A DNA stretch of 64,000 bases from Arabidopsis thaliana. Taxonomy: Eukaryota > Streptophyta > Magnoliopsida > Brassicales > Brassicaceae. Below, in pieces: positions 9,609 through 22,299 of the stretch (the first letter of the stretch is position 1; each line of letters begins with the position of its first letter). The notes under the pieces were generated by a model that was given only the letters and a program-made list of their open reading frames with translations, did no database searches and was not told where the DNA came from. The stretch is from NCBI RefSeq assembly GCF_000001735.4, contig NC_003074.8, positions 806,101-870,100 on the forward strand. The letters run 5' to 3'. The translations under genes and the position numbers were made by a program.

Positions 9609-12468
9609 ATGGACCTCGCCGGAGAAACAAACAGCCTTATCTCCACCGTCGCTTCTTCTTCTTCCTGTTCTTCCTCCGTGTCGTCAATCGACACAAGCCT
9701 CGATTGCGATTCGCCACGTGGCGGAGATGTAGACCACGAATTGCTCCACACGGCGGTTTCGGTTTCTTCGTCGGTGTCGGTTTCTTCGTCTTCTTCTGCT
9801 TCAATCCAGAGAGTTCTGAGCTTAATCCGATCGGAGGATTGCGATTCGAGGCTGTTTGCTGCTAAAGAGATCCGTCGGCTGACAAAGACGTCTCATAGGT
9901 GCCGCCGACACTTTTCCCAAGCCGTGGAACCTCTCGTTTCTATGCTCCGATTTGATTCGCCTGAATCTCACCACGAGGCTGCTTTACTCGCTCTCCTTAA
10001 CCTCGCCGTCAAAGACGAAAAGTACGTTGTCTTCTTCCTCCTCTCTGTTTTTCGAATTTGTTCTGTTTTTCGTATACTGATCTGATTAGTGGTGGTTTCT
10101 TAGCTTGGGATTAGTTAGATTAATCATATCGGATATAATAGATTACGTGATTTCATTAGAAACTAGATATCAAAATTCGGAGAAGATAGATAGAGAGTTT
10201 TAAGAACTTAAACACGTTTATGAAAAACTCATGATGATGATTCCATTACTTCTATCATTCCGGTGAGAAAATGGAGTCATGATTGAATCAATAGGTGTCA
10301 CAATTCTTTCCTTTTTGGTCGGTCTCGTGTAAGTTGATGATTAGGTAATTGTATCGAAATGGATAACATCGATCGTAGCAATCTCGTTTTCTGCTTTAAT
10401 CACTTTTCTTTAATAAGATTGGGTGGATCAATCAACTTTGTTGGTAATTGCTTTTTGTTTGCTTGGAGTGTACTCTATGTTTCTTCAAGCTTTTTTTTAT
10501 TTGTGTGTTCCTCTTTTATATCCTTTTTGCTTACATTTGAAGGATTTCTGGTTACTGGGGATTCAAAATTTTCCTAGGGTTCATCCATTTTTAGGGAACA
10601 GGATATTTCGTCATCAGGGATACTCTTCTTTACTTTTAAATTATTCTTTTGGTTATGCGATTTCTGAAGAATTCTGACTTGATTCTTTTACTGTTGTCAT
10701 GTTTTGTGAGAGTTGATTGGTTTCTAGTTGTAGATGAAATTTTGATTGATCTACACAAAAGATAGGAGTCATGTTAGCTTAGCTTTTCCTTTTTTCTTTT
10801 CTTTTTTTCACTAGTCTTGACATTCCTTTAGCAAGCAAAGAATCAAGTAGCAAGATAACACTAAAACAAAGAATCTTTCTTTCTCTACGTTAACCGGCCG
10901 CAAATTCCCCCGTCCTTTGATATTCCATCAGAAAGAGAGGACAATAACAAGCCAATCTCAATGCATCAAAGTGGTGCATCTTTAAATTTGTGTCAAACTA
11001 AAAACAGAGGATGATTTAAAAGTTAAGTGATAGTTTATAGATGGAAATCACCTGAAGTTAACTAACTCTTTGCTTTGGGGTAGGTATTAATAAGTTTGCC
11101 TAACTTAATTTATTAGCTCTTTCCGCATCTGTAGGGTCCCTGCTTTACCAGACTTGAGTATTTTTTGTGATATTTTTTCCTTACTACTGAATCTTTCTTA
11201 GTTTATACGCAAACGACTTTGTAGTCAATTTATTTTTTGGTCTAAACTCTGAGATCATCACTTTCTTTTATTAATGGGATCCATCTAGTGGAGAGAAGAC
11301 ATGGAGCTAGCACAGTAAAGATACTAGGACTCACGCCTTTCTTTTGCTTCACTTTTCCTCTCTTATACTATTGTTTTCATTAAATATCTTTTCCTACTTT
11401 AATTTTGGTGTCCCATAAACATTAATTAAATTACGTCTGCTTGGTTTTCCTAAGAGGTTAGGTTGGTGGCTTCAACTCTATTTTCCCTTGATTACAATTC
11501 ATATGACTTTTAAATTGAATGCAGAGTAAAGTCTTAGAGAAAGAAAGATTGATTTTTGCCTATTTGATTAGAAACATATGTGTCATTGTCTTCGATGAAT
11601 ATTCTCCTCTGAGACTATTATTCTGAGTTTTGTTTCTAATTTTTCAAATTTTAGGAATAAAGTGAGTATAATTGAAGCCGGTGCTTTAGAGCCAATCATC
11701 AACTTCTTACAATCAAATAGCCCAACACTTCAAGAGTATGCTTCTGCATCTTTGCTCACTCTCTCCGCGTCAGCAAACAACAAACCCATCATTGGAGCTA
11801 ATGGTGTGGTTCCTTTATTAGTCAAGGTCATTAAACATGGAAGCCCACAAGCTAAAGCTGATGCAGTAATGGCTCTTTCCAACCTCTCTACACTCCCCGA
11901 TAACCTAAGCATGATCCTAGCAACTAAACCACTCTCACCAATACTGAATCTTCTCAAATCAAGTAAAAAGTCGTCGAAAACATCTGAGAAATGTTGTTCA
12001 CTAATAGAGGCCTTGATGGTTTCTGGTGAGGAGGCGAGAACAGGGTTAGTTTCTGATGAAGGAGGAGTTTTAGCGGTCGTGGAAGTTCTTGAAAACGGGT
12101 CATTACAAGCTCGGGAACATGCCGTTGGCGTGCTTTTAACGCTCTGCCAAAGCGATAGGAGTAAATACAGAGAGCCAATTCTTAGAGAAGGTGTAATACC
12201 GGGACTGCTTGAGCTCACGGTTCAGGGGACATCGAAATCTCGGATTAAAGCTCAAAGACTTCTCTGTTTACTAAGGAACTCGGAAAGTCCGAGATCAGAG
12301 GTCCAACCCGATACAATAGAAAACATAGTGTCAAGCTTAATCTCTCATATAGACGGAGATGATCAATCCGGTAAGGCAAAGAAGATGCTAGCTGAAATGG
12401 TCCAAGTTAGCATGGAAAAAAGCTTGAGACATCTACAAGAACGTGCCTCGACTCTTGTTCGTCCATAA
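9609..12468 (+). CDS. Armadillo-repeat protein
   Basis: Two exons, 9609-10021 and 11655-12468, separated by a 1633-base intron; 408 residues. The join restores KDEKNKVSIIEAG. Residues 1-70 are rich in Ser and acidic residues and look disordered. The rest is a run of about six ARM repeats (for example LLALLNLAVKDEKN, VPLLVKVIKHGSPQAKADAV, GVIPGLLELTVQGTSKSRIK). The arrangement resembles the ARM part of plant PUB ligases, but no U-box is present. Probably a protein-protein interaction scaffold; partner unknown. The intron is long for this genome but I see no gene inside it. Confidence 0.85.
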
Positions 12469-13535
12469 CCTGTGATCGAAAACCGCAATCCCTAGGTTTC
12501 TTCCAAGTATAAAAACGGTGGTTTGACTCCGAATAAGGGTGATGAAGATTGAAGAATATATATATGCCAGTCCAGTTGCCGGCGCTTTGGTTCTTAGTGA
12601 CTGGTTTTTTTTTTTTTTACTCAAAAGTGTTCATAATAAAATCATTTTGTAATTTAAAGTCTTTTTGTGTGTACATGCATTACTTATAGAATCGCTTTTA
12701 CTTTAAAAAAAGGTTTCAATGATATTATTGTGCCATTGGAGTGTTCTATATATAATCCGAACCTATCCGACCAAAATCCCTACGTTAATGTCGTTTTATA
12801 ATTTCCTTCTTGACTATACGTCTAGATTGAATTCCAGAAAGAATAACTTCATATATGTTTTCAAAACTGAAACCCCCCAAAATTTAGATCCACCAACTCT
12901 TAGGTAGAAGACCATTGAATTTGAGGCTTATGATCTCATAAAAGTAGAATAATTTCACCTCGCATATTTTTAAAAGTTGATAACGTACGTCAAAATCAAT
13001 TTGACATCCATATTACCTCATCAAACCCATAATAAAGAGAGAGAAAAGAACAATCTGTTTCGAAAACAAAAATGTACCAAAATATATTTCGAAGAAAATC
13101 TTTTAACAAAGGCTGACATCAGTCCTCGAAACTGAAAGTACATTTTGGATCCGCCTTTTCAGAAACGCTCACGTTCACTTCCCATGTTATCAACGAAACT
13201 GTCCAAATTTGAAAAATATATGACACAAAATCATTTAAATAAATTCATATATATTGGATCAAGTAAAAAACATACAGAATCGTTATCCTTCCATTTATTG
13301 AAAACTACTTAGCTCGATCTACGATACAAGATTTTTTACTCGTTCTCTTAACTCTCAAAGATACGCACAAGGTCCAAAAAGATAAAGTTGTAAACATTTA
13401 GGCAAAAAGGTTAAACACACAAAAACTTCGGGTTAAAAAGTAAAAACATAACTAAAGTTACGGTCTCTTTTCCTAATTTTTTAAAACATTTATTGTTTTT
13501 CCCGGTTTCAGGCGAGTCATCTCTACCGCCGCGAC
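12469..13535. other. Convergent spacer between ARM-repeat gene and RGL2
   Basis: 3' flanks of two convergent genes and AT-rich DNA. No supported gene or repeat. Confidence 0.4.
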
Positions 13536-15179
13536 TCAGGCGAGTTTCCACGCCGAGGTTGTGATGAGTGGTCGCGTCTGCCACCCTATCATTAAACATC
13601 CGTCATTTTCTTCAACTCTGTATCCATCTCCGGTAGCGTAAAGCGATAAAAGCATACTCGCTTGTTTAAACGCGCTAGATCCGAGATGAATCGGGTCAAA
13701 CCCAGCGGATTTCATCCGAATCCTCCACTGTGCAGCCGTCTCGTGCCGCTCGACCCGATCGGACCCTTCCGCCGCAACAACGTTGAGTATCTGTCTCCCT
13801 AAGTACACTTCTGACATAACTCGGTCTTGACTCGGTAAACTATAACTGTCTTCGAGCGAGTCAAACAAGCTCGAGTAGTAATGAAGCGCTTCGTTGAACC
13901 TATCGAGGAAGACGATTCCGTTGTGGTTCGCTTCTTGCTCAACCACCGTTACGATACTCGGTTTAATAGCTTTAACCGTATTGAGAAGCTTTTCGATTGA
14001 ACCGGATCGGGCTAATAACCGGTGGAGCTCAAATACCGAATTAACCACTAAGGTTTCAGATTCGGGTCGGGTTTCGAACATTTCGGGTTCAAGATCCGAT
14101 AAACTCTCAGCGGCTAAGCCTTTGAATTCGAATTCAACGCCCATGTTCTGAGCGAATTGAGCTAATTTCCAACCTAACTGTTGAAGCGAATCTGAATTCT
14201 CCGTCTGCGGTGGTCCGATTCCGGTGAGACGAAACGACGGAGGTCCACCGGGTCGGAGAGCTAAAGCTTGCATTAAAGCAGGCCATTGCATCCCTTGATT
14301 AAGCCCTAAATCAATGACGTGAACTCTACGCGCCGTCGTAACAGCTTCTAGAATCGCTTGGTTCGCCGTGAAATGAGCGAACTTCAGGTAAGGGCAAGAC
14401 TCGTAAAAGTGCATCTCCAAAACCTCTTCGAAAGATGGGTTCACCGCCGCGCAAACGTCCGTCTCCGCCGTGTAATCACGGTAAATACGACGAGCCAAGG
14501 CTTGAGCAAAATACGTAGCGACTTTTCCCATAGCTCCAGCTTGAGAACCCGCGAGTGTTCCCACGCGTTTCACCAGCGCGTCAGCTAAGTTGAGATTCTC
14601 CTGGTGAATCGCCTCAGCGCACGCCACTAGTGCGTGGACAAGTCTAACTCCGGTCTCCTGAGAGTCAACGAGCACCACGGACCGAGTTGACTCGTCCGAC
14701 GATTCGCACCACGATCCGAGTCGGATCCTCTTGCTGCTAGCTTCCTCGTCAAAGACTTCCTCTTCCTTTGGAAACGCAGAAAGACCCGGAATTGCTCTGA
14801 GATCGTATTCGGATCTATCCACACAACTTCGGGTCGTGTCAAGATCCGAAGAAGCCGGGTTGTTCAGCTCAGAAAGCATGCTCTCGACCCAGTTAGAGAG
14901 ATCAGATGGGTTATAATGAACAGAGTCGTTTAAGACAGTAGAACCAACATCATCATTAGACAAGACCATCTCAAGTTGTTCAAGCTTCTGTGCTACTTCA
15001 GCCATCTCAGAAGATCGAACCTTGTAGCCAAGAACAGCAAGAAGCTCATCATCCATGTTGCTGTTGTTGTTGTCATCATCAGCCTTCTTCTTATCCGCCA
15101 TTGAAGGACCTTCTCCGGAACGAGAAGCTGGTAGTGGTTTTGGTGGCGGATCCCATGTTTCTCCGTATCCTCTCTTCAT
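13536..15179 (-). CDS. RGL2: DELLA protein RGL2 (gibberellin response repressor)
   Basis: Intronless, 547 residues. The DELLA motif is at residues 44-48 in [19 protein letters not shown]. The second gibberellin-perception motif is a VHYNP variant at 87-91. A GRAS domain follows, with leucine-rich stretches around a VHVID motif ([16 protein letters not shown]) and a C-terminal SAW region ending [11 protein letters not shown]2 is known as the main DELLA repressor of seed germination: it acts in the nucleus by binding transcription factors and is degraded through the GID1-gibberellin-SLY1 route. Both N-terminal motifs look intact, so gibberellin control should be preserved. Length and sequence match RGL2 rather than RGA or GAI as I remember them. 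Confidence 0.96.
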
Positions 15180-15397
15180 CTTTCTTGTTCTTGTGATGGT
15201 GAGTTAAGAGACTGATGAAGTTGAAAAAAAAAGAACAAAAGAGAGTTTATAAGAAAGGAGTTTACTTTACTTCATGGGTTGGTAAGGTTTTTATTAATGG
15301 GATTTGAAAAAGAAAAAAAAAAGAATTTTGTGGGTCTTTGTTGTGATTTGGTTACAGACAATTTTTGTGGAAAGAAAGGAGATTCTGAGAGGAGCAA

Positions 15398-15403
15398 TAT
15401 ATA
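15398..15403 (-). promoter_or_regulatory. Possible TATA box of RGL2
   Basis: TATATA within TTTATATATTGC on the minus strand, about 220 bases upstream of the ATG. It implies a 5' leader of roughly 190 bases. Confidence 0.35.
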
Positions 15404-16968
15404 AAGCACGAGGGAGTGAGAGAGAGGTCCAATTAGAGAAGTGACTGTGAAGTGTGTTTAAGAGATAAGAATCAGAGCATGCCACTATTGTTTGGCATCT
15501 GTTTCTCTCTTTCATTTTTTCCTAACTCCAAGAAATTTACTCCTTTTTTTTTGTAGTAATGGATAATTTTCTTTATAACTGTTTAGTAGAGATTTCTAAA
15601 TCTGTTTAGTAGTTTTGACCAATGGAACTTTATAACTTTTAGGTTGTAGTGTGCTTTCGTCATATTTGTTGGTAAGATGTTTTTAAGTTGTGAAGTGATT
15701 AAAGTGTCTTTTAATGATAGTGTCATAGTCTTATAGACGATCACGACTTAATTGTTCTTAAATGCCATTGAATATTGTCATATTCTCGCTTACGACTTCG
15801 TTGTTCTTAAACCCAAACGGCACCAAATGCGTGTTAAGATAATGGCACTTAAGTGTAGTTTTTTTCCTTATGTTGGATAATGTTTATTTTTTCACTAAAT
15901 AATTGACATTTGATAATCAACTCTTTTCTAATGACAACTGAAAATATTGAATTATACAAATTTGATTTTCTCATATCTTGGTAGAAAGTATATAATCTTT
16001 TCCTCAGTCGAAAGTGTATAATCATGAAGCAAGAATCCTAAGTTGTTAGTGTTTGGATAAAAATACAAATTTTCAAAGCAAACAATTTTTTGTTACCAGC
16101 AGGTTTAATGTCATAGAGTAATCAGTTTTTAGAGATCATATTAAACTGAGACAACATTAGATAACTAATTATTTTATTGGTCCATAAGAAAAGTATAATC
16201 AGACACAAATATGATTCAACTATTACTCTCTTTTTTCTTGACCAAGTTCTAACATTCTGGTGATGTGAATTCTTTTTTACCATAATGATAAACAAATATG
16301 TTTTTAGCTATGTATTGTTTCACTGAGATAAAACTACAGTCTACAGCTCAAGTATTTGAGGGGGACACATGAGCAACTTCTCATGTGCCACGTAGAGGAA
16401 GACATAGCCTACGAGACGTCCACAACATAAGGTTACTTTCATTAATTTATTGCATATATCTTTCAGCAGTTTTACATACACACATCATCATCATGCATAA
16501 TAATTAAGGTTTTTTCGAATAGTGGTATCGTTTGGAAACCGTAAAAGATCCTTTTGGAATATAAGAAAATAAATTATAGAAAAATGTTGTGGGGATTGTA
16601 TATAGGTATGGTCCCAATCGCAGCTACAAGAAAATGATATTCGTTGTTGTGTTAGAAGTCACATGGTGCATGCTTTTCCATTTTTAGTCATTTGATGTAA
16701 CTTGTGTCTAAATTGGCCTGTTTTGCTTTTGTGGTTTACATTATTTGTTACTTTTTATTTAGGATCCCTCTTTTAAAATTCATAAGATGAGAGAATCGAA
16801 ACTGAAGCGCGTCATGCTCACTCGCCAAAACTAGTCCACCTCAAAGAACACTTCATCATCGTCAATTTATCTTTCACCTTATTCACTACCTTTCAAGATT
16901 TAACTACATCACCAAACTACGAGTATTTGGATAACCAAACCAAAAGAAAATCTGAGTCATGGTTTCAT
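15404..16968. other. RGL2 upstream region / BRIP1 3' flank
   Basis: About 1.6 kb of AT-rich DNA with RGL2 upstream sequence on the left and the 3' flank of BRIP1 on the right. No convincing reading frame. A G-box-like CCACGTAG lies near 16389. Confidence 0.4.
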
Positions 16969-18385
16969 TTACCGAATATTCAAATCAAAATCCCCACTTC
17001 TTCGCCACTTCTCATGTTCACCATTTTCATTTTCTTCATCATTCAAGAAATCTTCTAATGGTTCCTTCTCTTCCTTCTGGCTATTATTGTTGTTGTTATT
17101 GTTCCCCCATCCATTCATCAGCAACATCATCTCATTAGGGTTCATGTTACGCCCCTGTTCTCCATGATTCCCAATCGCATTAGCTCTCAACGGGTTACGA
17201 GCCATCATCTCGGCATGAGACTGTTGAGACTCTTCTGCCCTTGCTTGTCCTGCTGCTTGAGCCAAAGCCGCCATTCTTAACCTCGCATCCTGAGCTTTCA
17301 TCTCCCTATCCAGCTGGATACATGCGTTTCTCTCGTCATTGAGCAAAACTTGTTCCATCATCAGCCTTTCCTCAACTCTGTCTCCATCGCTTCTCTTTTG
17401 AATTATCCTGTCGAAAGCTTGGACTTGTCCCTCAAATGTCGCCGTGAATTCTGCAACTTTGGCTGCAATGTTGTTGTCCCATTGCTGACAGCGGGGTAGC
17501 GTCTGGCTTGTTGTGTTTGAATCAAAGATACTATCATCTTCTTCTGCTTCGTAATCTGCTACAACATGATAAGGTAACAATCTGCAAAAAAAAATAGTGA
17601 AATCACAGAGAAAATTGTAAATGTCACAAAGAAATAGTGAAATTCCACATTTTATAAACATTTCATATATGGATCAACAACATATACAATGTCACATGGA
17701 ATTCAAAATAGAAAACTTTTTTCTGCAATCCCGAGAAAAAAGTTGAAGAACTCCAATAAAGCATTGGCCTTTACGATGAAAAGATGATACAATTAACTAA
17801 TGACTACCAGAGAGATCAATTCAGTCAAAGAACTATTTCAAGTAATCACTATACCCAGAATTCTAAGAACAATCCATAAAATCAATTCAATTCTATGAGA
17901 AAACAATTGGGGGAAAAACAGAATTAGACGAACCTTTCACAAGCGTCTTCGAGAGAAGCGAAAGGTCGTTTGAAATCAGGATGACAAACACGCCAAGCGT
18001 CTTGGTAAGCGAATTGTATCTCCAATTGATTCGATGGACGCATCAATTTCTGCTGTTGTTGTTGTTGTAGTTGTTGTTGTTGCATCATCATCATCATCTG
18101 TTGCTGCTGCTGTTGCTGAAATTTATTGGCTTGTTGAATCAAATTAGGGTTAGGGTTCACGTTCTGAAGAAACGGGTTAACGGGTCGGTTCGGAATCAAC
18201 CCCGGTGGCCGGAGATGAGCGTCAGCGTTCGGCGGAAACATCGACATCGCCGCCTGTTGTTGCTGCTGTTTCTGCAAATGCTGCATCAGAAAGAGCTGTT
18301 GTTGACGCTGTTGCATTTGTTGTTGTTGCTGCATTTGAAGTAGGAGTTGTTGTTGTTGCAACTGCTGCTGCTTCGATTCCTCCAT
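16969..18385 (-). CDS. BRIP1: BRIP1, GLTSCR1-domain subunit of SWI/SNF (BAS) complex
   Basis: Two exons on the minus strand, 17934-18385 and 16969-17581 (TAA), 354 residues. The start MEESKQQQ at 18385 follows a telo-box-containing leader. Residues 1-115 are Gln- and Met-rich. The conserved GLTSCR1-like region begins about residue 119 (NQLEIQFAYQDAWRVCHPDF) and crosses the splice join into LLPYHVVADYEAEEDD. A charged helical segment and an Asn run follow. Known biology: BRIP1 and BRIP2 are plant GLTSCR1 homologues that interact with BRAHMA and help assemble SWI/SNF chromatin remodelling complexes in the nucleus. The symbol rests on memory of the locus; the domain call is stronger. Confidence 0.8.
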
Positions 18386-18396
18386 TTTCGAAATTT

Positions 18397-18565
18397 TAGG
18401 GTTTCTTTCTGTTTGCAATTGTTCTACTTCTCCGCCATGAAAGATGGAAAGGAAAACTAAAAGTGTTGACATCTTTATATTGAAACCCATTAAAGGCCCA
18501 AATTGTTTTAATACATATGAGACAAAGTTTTTAATATACATACGACAAATAAGCCCAATGGGCCT
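18397..18565 (-). promoter_or_regulatory. Telo-box and site II elements upstream of BRIP1
   Basis: TTAGGGTTT at about 18397-18405 (AAACCCTAA on the minus strand) lies just upstream of the BRIP1 ATG. GGCCCA cores occur near 18495 and in GCCCAATGGGCC at about 18554-18565. This pairing is common in plant genes linked to growth and protein synthesis; action here is inferred. Confidence 0.45.
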
Positions 18566-18591
18566 TTTTGATAATATGACAAAAGCAAATA

Positions 18592-20245
18592 TCACTTTCT
18601 CCTTGGATAAATATTTGCTTTGAAAGGGTTTTTCATGACCATTGTGATGAACTGTTGCTTCTCGGATAGATCAACTTCTTCACCTTCCACACATTTCCAC
18701 TCGAATTTCCAAACCAAATTGGCCACATAATATTCCAGGTGAAGCAACGAAAGCGCGTAGCCGGGACACATCCGTCGTCCCGCTCCAAACGGCATCATTT
18801 TAATCTCGCGAGTTCCCGTCATATCAAAATCACATGCTTCTCCGTTCTCTAGAAATCTTTCTGGCTTGAACGTTAGAGGATCTTCCCATATTTTTGGGTC
18901 CCGGCCCATTTCTCCTACCATAAAGTTTATAGTACCTAATCCGACACATAATCAAATACAAAAATGATTGGACTTAGTGGGGCTATAACTTTATGGTTAC
19001 GGATTATTTGGTAAATTTACTATGGGCTATATATGTAAAAGAATAATGTTTACCTTGGCGCGGAATGAGAAATCCACCCAAAACGGTGTCGTGTGTGACC
19101 TTATGGTAAGACAAGTAATGACCAGGAGGGTGTCTTCTTAGACACTCCAAGATCACAGCTTTGAGGTAACTCAACTTCCCCAAATCCTCTTCTCTGATCT
19201 CTTCTCTTTCTTCTTCTTCTCCGGCGAACACAGTCTTCATTTCCTCGTATACTTTCCTCTGTATCTCTGGATACTTCACCATGATCGCCATGATCCACTG
19301 CATCGACGTCGCCGTTGGATCCGTAGCTGCGTTAAGAAACTCCGAACACAGACTCACGATCTCCGAGTCACTCAGTTTCCTCTTCTTCCCTCCTTCTTTC
19401 TCCTCCGTCGGGATCTCAAGATTCAGCAGCGTATCGACGTAACAGAGAACATCTCCGGTGGTTTCTTTGCTTCTTGCGTTCACGTATCGAAGTATAACGC
19501 TCTCTTGAGATTTCCTTAGTTCTAAAAACTCTTTCCATTTTCGCCGGAGCAAGAACTTGGTTACGCTTGGGAAGATGTTGAGGACGCTGAACTTGGTGTA
19601 GCTTATGAGCATTTGGTACTGAGCTTCTTCGATCTCTCTGATCTCTTCTTTTCTCAGTTTCTCTCCGAAACACATCAGAGCCAACAAATAAAACATAGCG
19701 TGACGTAAATGATCTAAAGCGTCGGAGATATGTCCTTTCTCTCTCTGCTCTGTCTCGAACAGATCCACGAGAATCTCGAGAGACCATTTCCTCGACGGCG
19801 CGTGTGCTTTCACGCGCGAGGGCTGGAGGATTTCGGAGGTGAGGTTGCGGCGGAGGGTTCTCCAGAGAGAGCCATAGACGGAGGAGTGGATGTCGTGTTG
19901 GTTGCTGGTGATGACTTTGGTGGTAGGGAGAGCGAGAGAACGGTCGGAGAAAACGGCACCGTTTTGGACAAGGGCTTGGTGAGCGAGTGATCTGTCTGTG
20001 ACCCAGATGGAAGGTTTGGAGCCTACGTGGAGTGTTATGATTGGTCCGTGACGGGAGGCTAAGTCACGGAGAACGCCTTGGAAATCGGAGAAGTTGTTTT
20101 TCTTAAGCCAGATGATGTTTCCGATGACCGGAAAACGAGGTGGTCCCGGTGGGAGTTTGTGAGTTGAGAAGAAGAAGATGAGTTTAAGGAAGATGGAGAA
20201 GGTGAGAGAGGATATGATGAGGAATATGATAGTGGTGATCTCCAT
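18592..20245 (-). CDS. CYP89A9: Cytochrome P450 CYP89A9
   Basis: Two exons, 19054-20245 and 18592-18935 (TGA), 511 residues. An N-terminal membrane anchor (residues 5-28) is followed by the proline hinge [13 protein letters not shown], the ExxR motif ECLR at 367-370, and the heme loop [11 protein letters not shown] with the iron-binding Cys454. The I-helix reads AATDPT at 306-311, with Pro310 where most P450s have Thr. Known function: ER P450 that oxidatively deformylates fluorescent chlorophyll catabolites, giving dioxobilin-type catabolites in senescing leaves. The single intron is in the usual place for the CYP89A group, between ExxR and the heme loop. The long reading frame and intact Cys loop suggest a working enzyme. 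Confidence 0.93.
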
Positions 20246-20284
20246 TGTTGCTCCTCTTGCTTCAAATCAAAGCTATTGTTTATT

Positions 20285-20291
20285 GTTTATA
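20285..20291 (-). promoter_or_regulatory. Likely TATA box of CYP89A9
   Basis: TATAAAC on the minus strand, 40-46 bases upstream of the ATG, implying a very short 5' leader. Confidence 0.4.
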
Positions 20292-21050
20292 AAGAAAAGT
20301 TATAACTTAGATATGATTAGAGAGATTTGTTTCGATGTATCTTTTTTTAGTTGGTGAAAATATTTTGAATAATAGAAAGAAACGAGAGAACGTTTTTTTT
20401 CTTTCTTTTTTACGGAGCTATCTAGATTTGGATTCGTTTGATAGTTAAACGTCAAGTAGTACTATGATGTTTGGAAACTTTTTTAATTGATATTTTCTAG
20501 ACCATTGATCTAATATCGCATGACTTTGATGTAGATATCTCTGTACACTTGTTTATTTTGGTCCACGCAACGAGTTGTGGTGTCATCATCAAACAAAAAT
20601 CGAAAAAAACATTTAAAAGAAGAAGAGAAATACGCATATATACGAACACGGTAAAAAAACAAGCTAAACAAACATTATGTCGTAGGTCTATAATCTATAA
20701 ATTACTTAACGTTTTTGTTGGCAGCCGACCGATAATGGTTTTCAGAACTGTTCGATGTGTTTAGGGCACCTTCATCAGTAAGATACTTATTATTAAAATA
20801 ATACAAAGTAATTAAAAAGAATAGAGAAAAGTCAGAATCGTCCATATTTTCAAAAACTCTGATAGACGTTTCTGACCATGTGTTTTTCCAGAAATGGTTG
20901 ATTTTATTTTTTTAAATTAAAATTTAATACTTTATCTGAATTCAATTAAAATATACAATATTTATTCAATCAACCGATGTATATAGCCTTATGCACACTC
21001 TGTTTCGTATAAGCGTATCTTTTTTAAAATGAAAAATGAACAATTTAACT

Positions 21051-21098
<48 letters not shown>

Positions 21099-22299
21099 TT
21101 TATTTTTTTTTACTAGTTGTGAGTTTTGATTAGCTAGCTATCGTGTAATTTGTTATAAATCTAGTATTAAATTTTTAGTTTCACGTTAACAAAAATAAAT
21201 ATATTATCCACACAAAAAAATACTCGAATGGGAGTGTAAGGAAATTGACAAGTGACAGAAAATATAAAAGTAGTATCGTGTACGTTGCTGCTTCTAGTTT
21301 TGTTTTCTTTTAATCGTGTAATAAATCCAGAGCTTAACAATTTCAGTTACTTTGTAAGTTTGTAGCTTAAGTGTCTTCGTTCAATTTTTTTGGCATGCTT
21401 TTTCATTGTTTTCATTTATTTTTATCGTCGTTGATAACAATGTTCCATAATTTGGTTTAGATAGTCGTCTATCTTGTGGCACAAAGCCACTAATATTTTT
21501 CCATGAGCGTATTCAGATCCAAGAAATTTCCCAAATGTATTGGGAGGACTATTAATAGATGATAAGTTCTTGTGATTGTCACGATCCTATCCATGAGATC
21601 AAAACCAATTGGAGCCGCTAAGAAGACTGTCTTGGTGGTATGCAATTATTTAACCTTTAAATTCTATGTGTCTTTGAAAACCAATTGACAATCAGTGGAT
21701 TGTGACTTGTGAGAATAAACCTCTTCTAGTCATTTATCCTCAAAAATTATATTATAGGCTGGAATAATTTTGAGCATGATCGATAAAAAACTAAAAATAA
21801 ACACACTTATGGAAAAAGTTATTGTTACAAGCTTCGTAAAAATATCACCCTTAATTTAGAGATTATTTTTACCCGCAAATCAATTATATTATATCATAAG
21901 ATTTTTATTTGATTTTATGACCAAAATATGTGTGTCTATAAAAAAATTTAGGTATGGAAAGTATTTGCGTAAATATACGAACAAGTTAGTATTGATAAAT
22001 ATGAAAAATTCAAACTAATGAAACTTGTCACTGAAGTCGCCACGTGATAGTGAAGAAATTTTGTAGGTTTTCTACGATCGTGAAAGCTCTACAAAATTCA
22101 CCTCCGTCTACCAAAACATAAAAAATATTCAAAAGAGCTAAAGAGTTTGATTGGTCATTGATATATGCATTTTTTCAGAAAAACAAAAAATCGTTGAAAG
22201 ATGCAATGATATAAATATTAGTTACTACACTATGATGTCGAATAAGAAAAGGAACTATTTACTACATTACTAATAACGTCTCGAGTCTCGACTAAGCTC
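20292..22299. other. Two-kilobase spacer between CYP89A9 and CHAT
   Basis: CYP89A9 promoter on the left and CHAT 3' flank on the right. The middle is AT-rich and includes the TTA microsatellite listed separately. Short open frames (for example near 20549-20764) have no recognisable domain. No gene supported. Confidence 0.45.
21054..21098. repeat. (TTA)n microsatellite
   Basis: About fourteen to fifteen consecutive TTA units, then a T-rich run. Expected to vary in length between accessions. Confidence 0.92.

Noticed and set aside
9515-9751. Minus-strand frame with Glu/Arg repeats
   Set aside because: Antisense of the CT-rich leader and Ser-rich start of the ARM-repeat gene.
11730-12218. 162-codon minus-strand frame
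   Set aside because: It is the complement of the second ARM-repeat exon; its composition follows the antisense of leucine-rich coding sequence.
18071-18399. Leu/Val-rich plus-strand frames resembling membrane proteins
   Set aside because: They are the antisense of the Gln-codon runs of BRIP1 (CAG/CAA read backwards).
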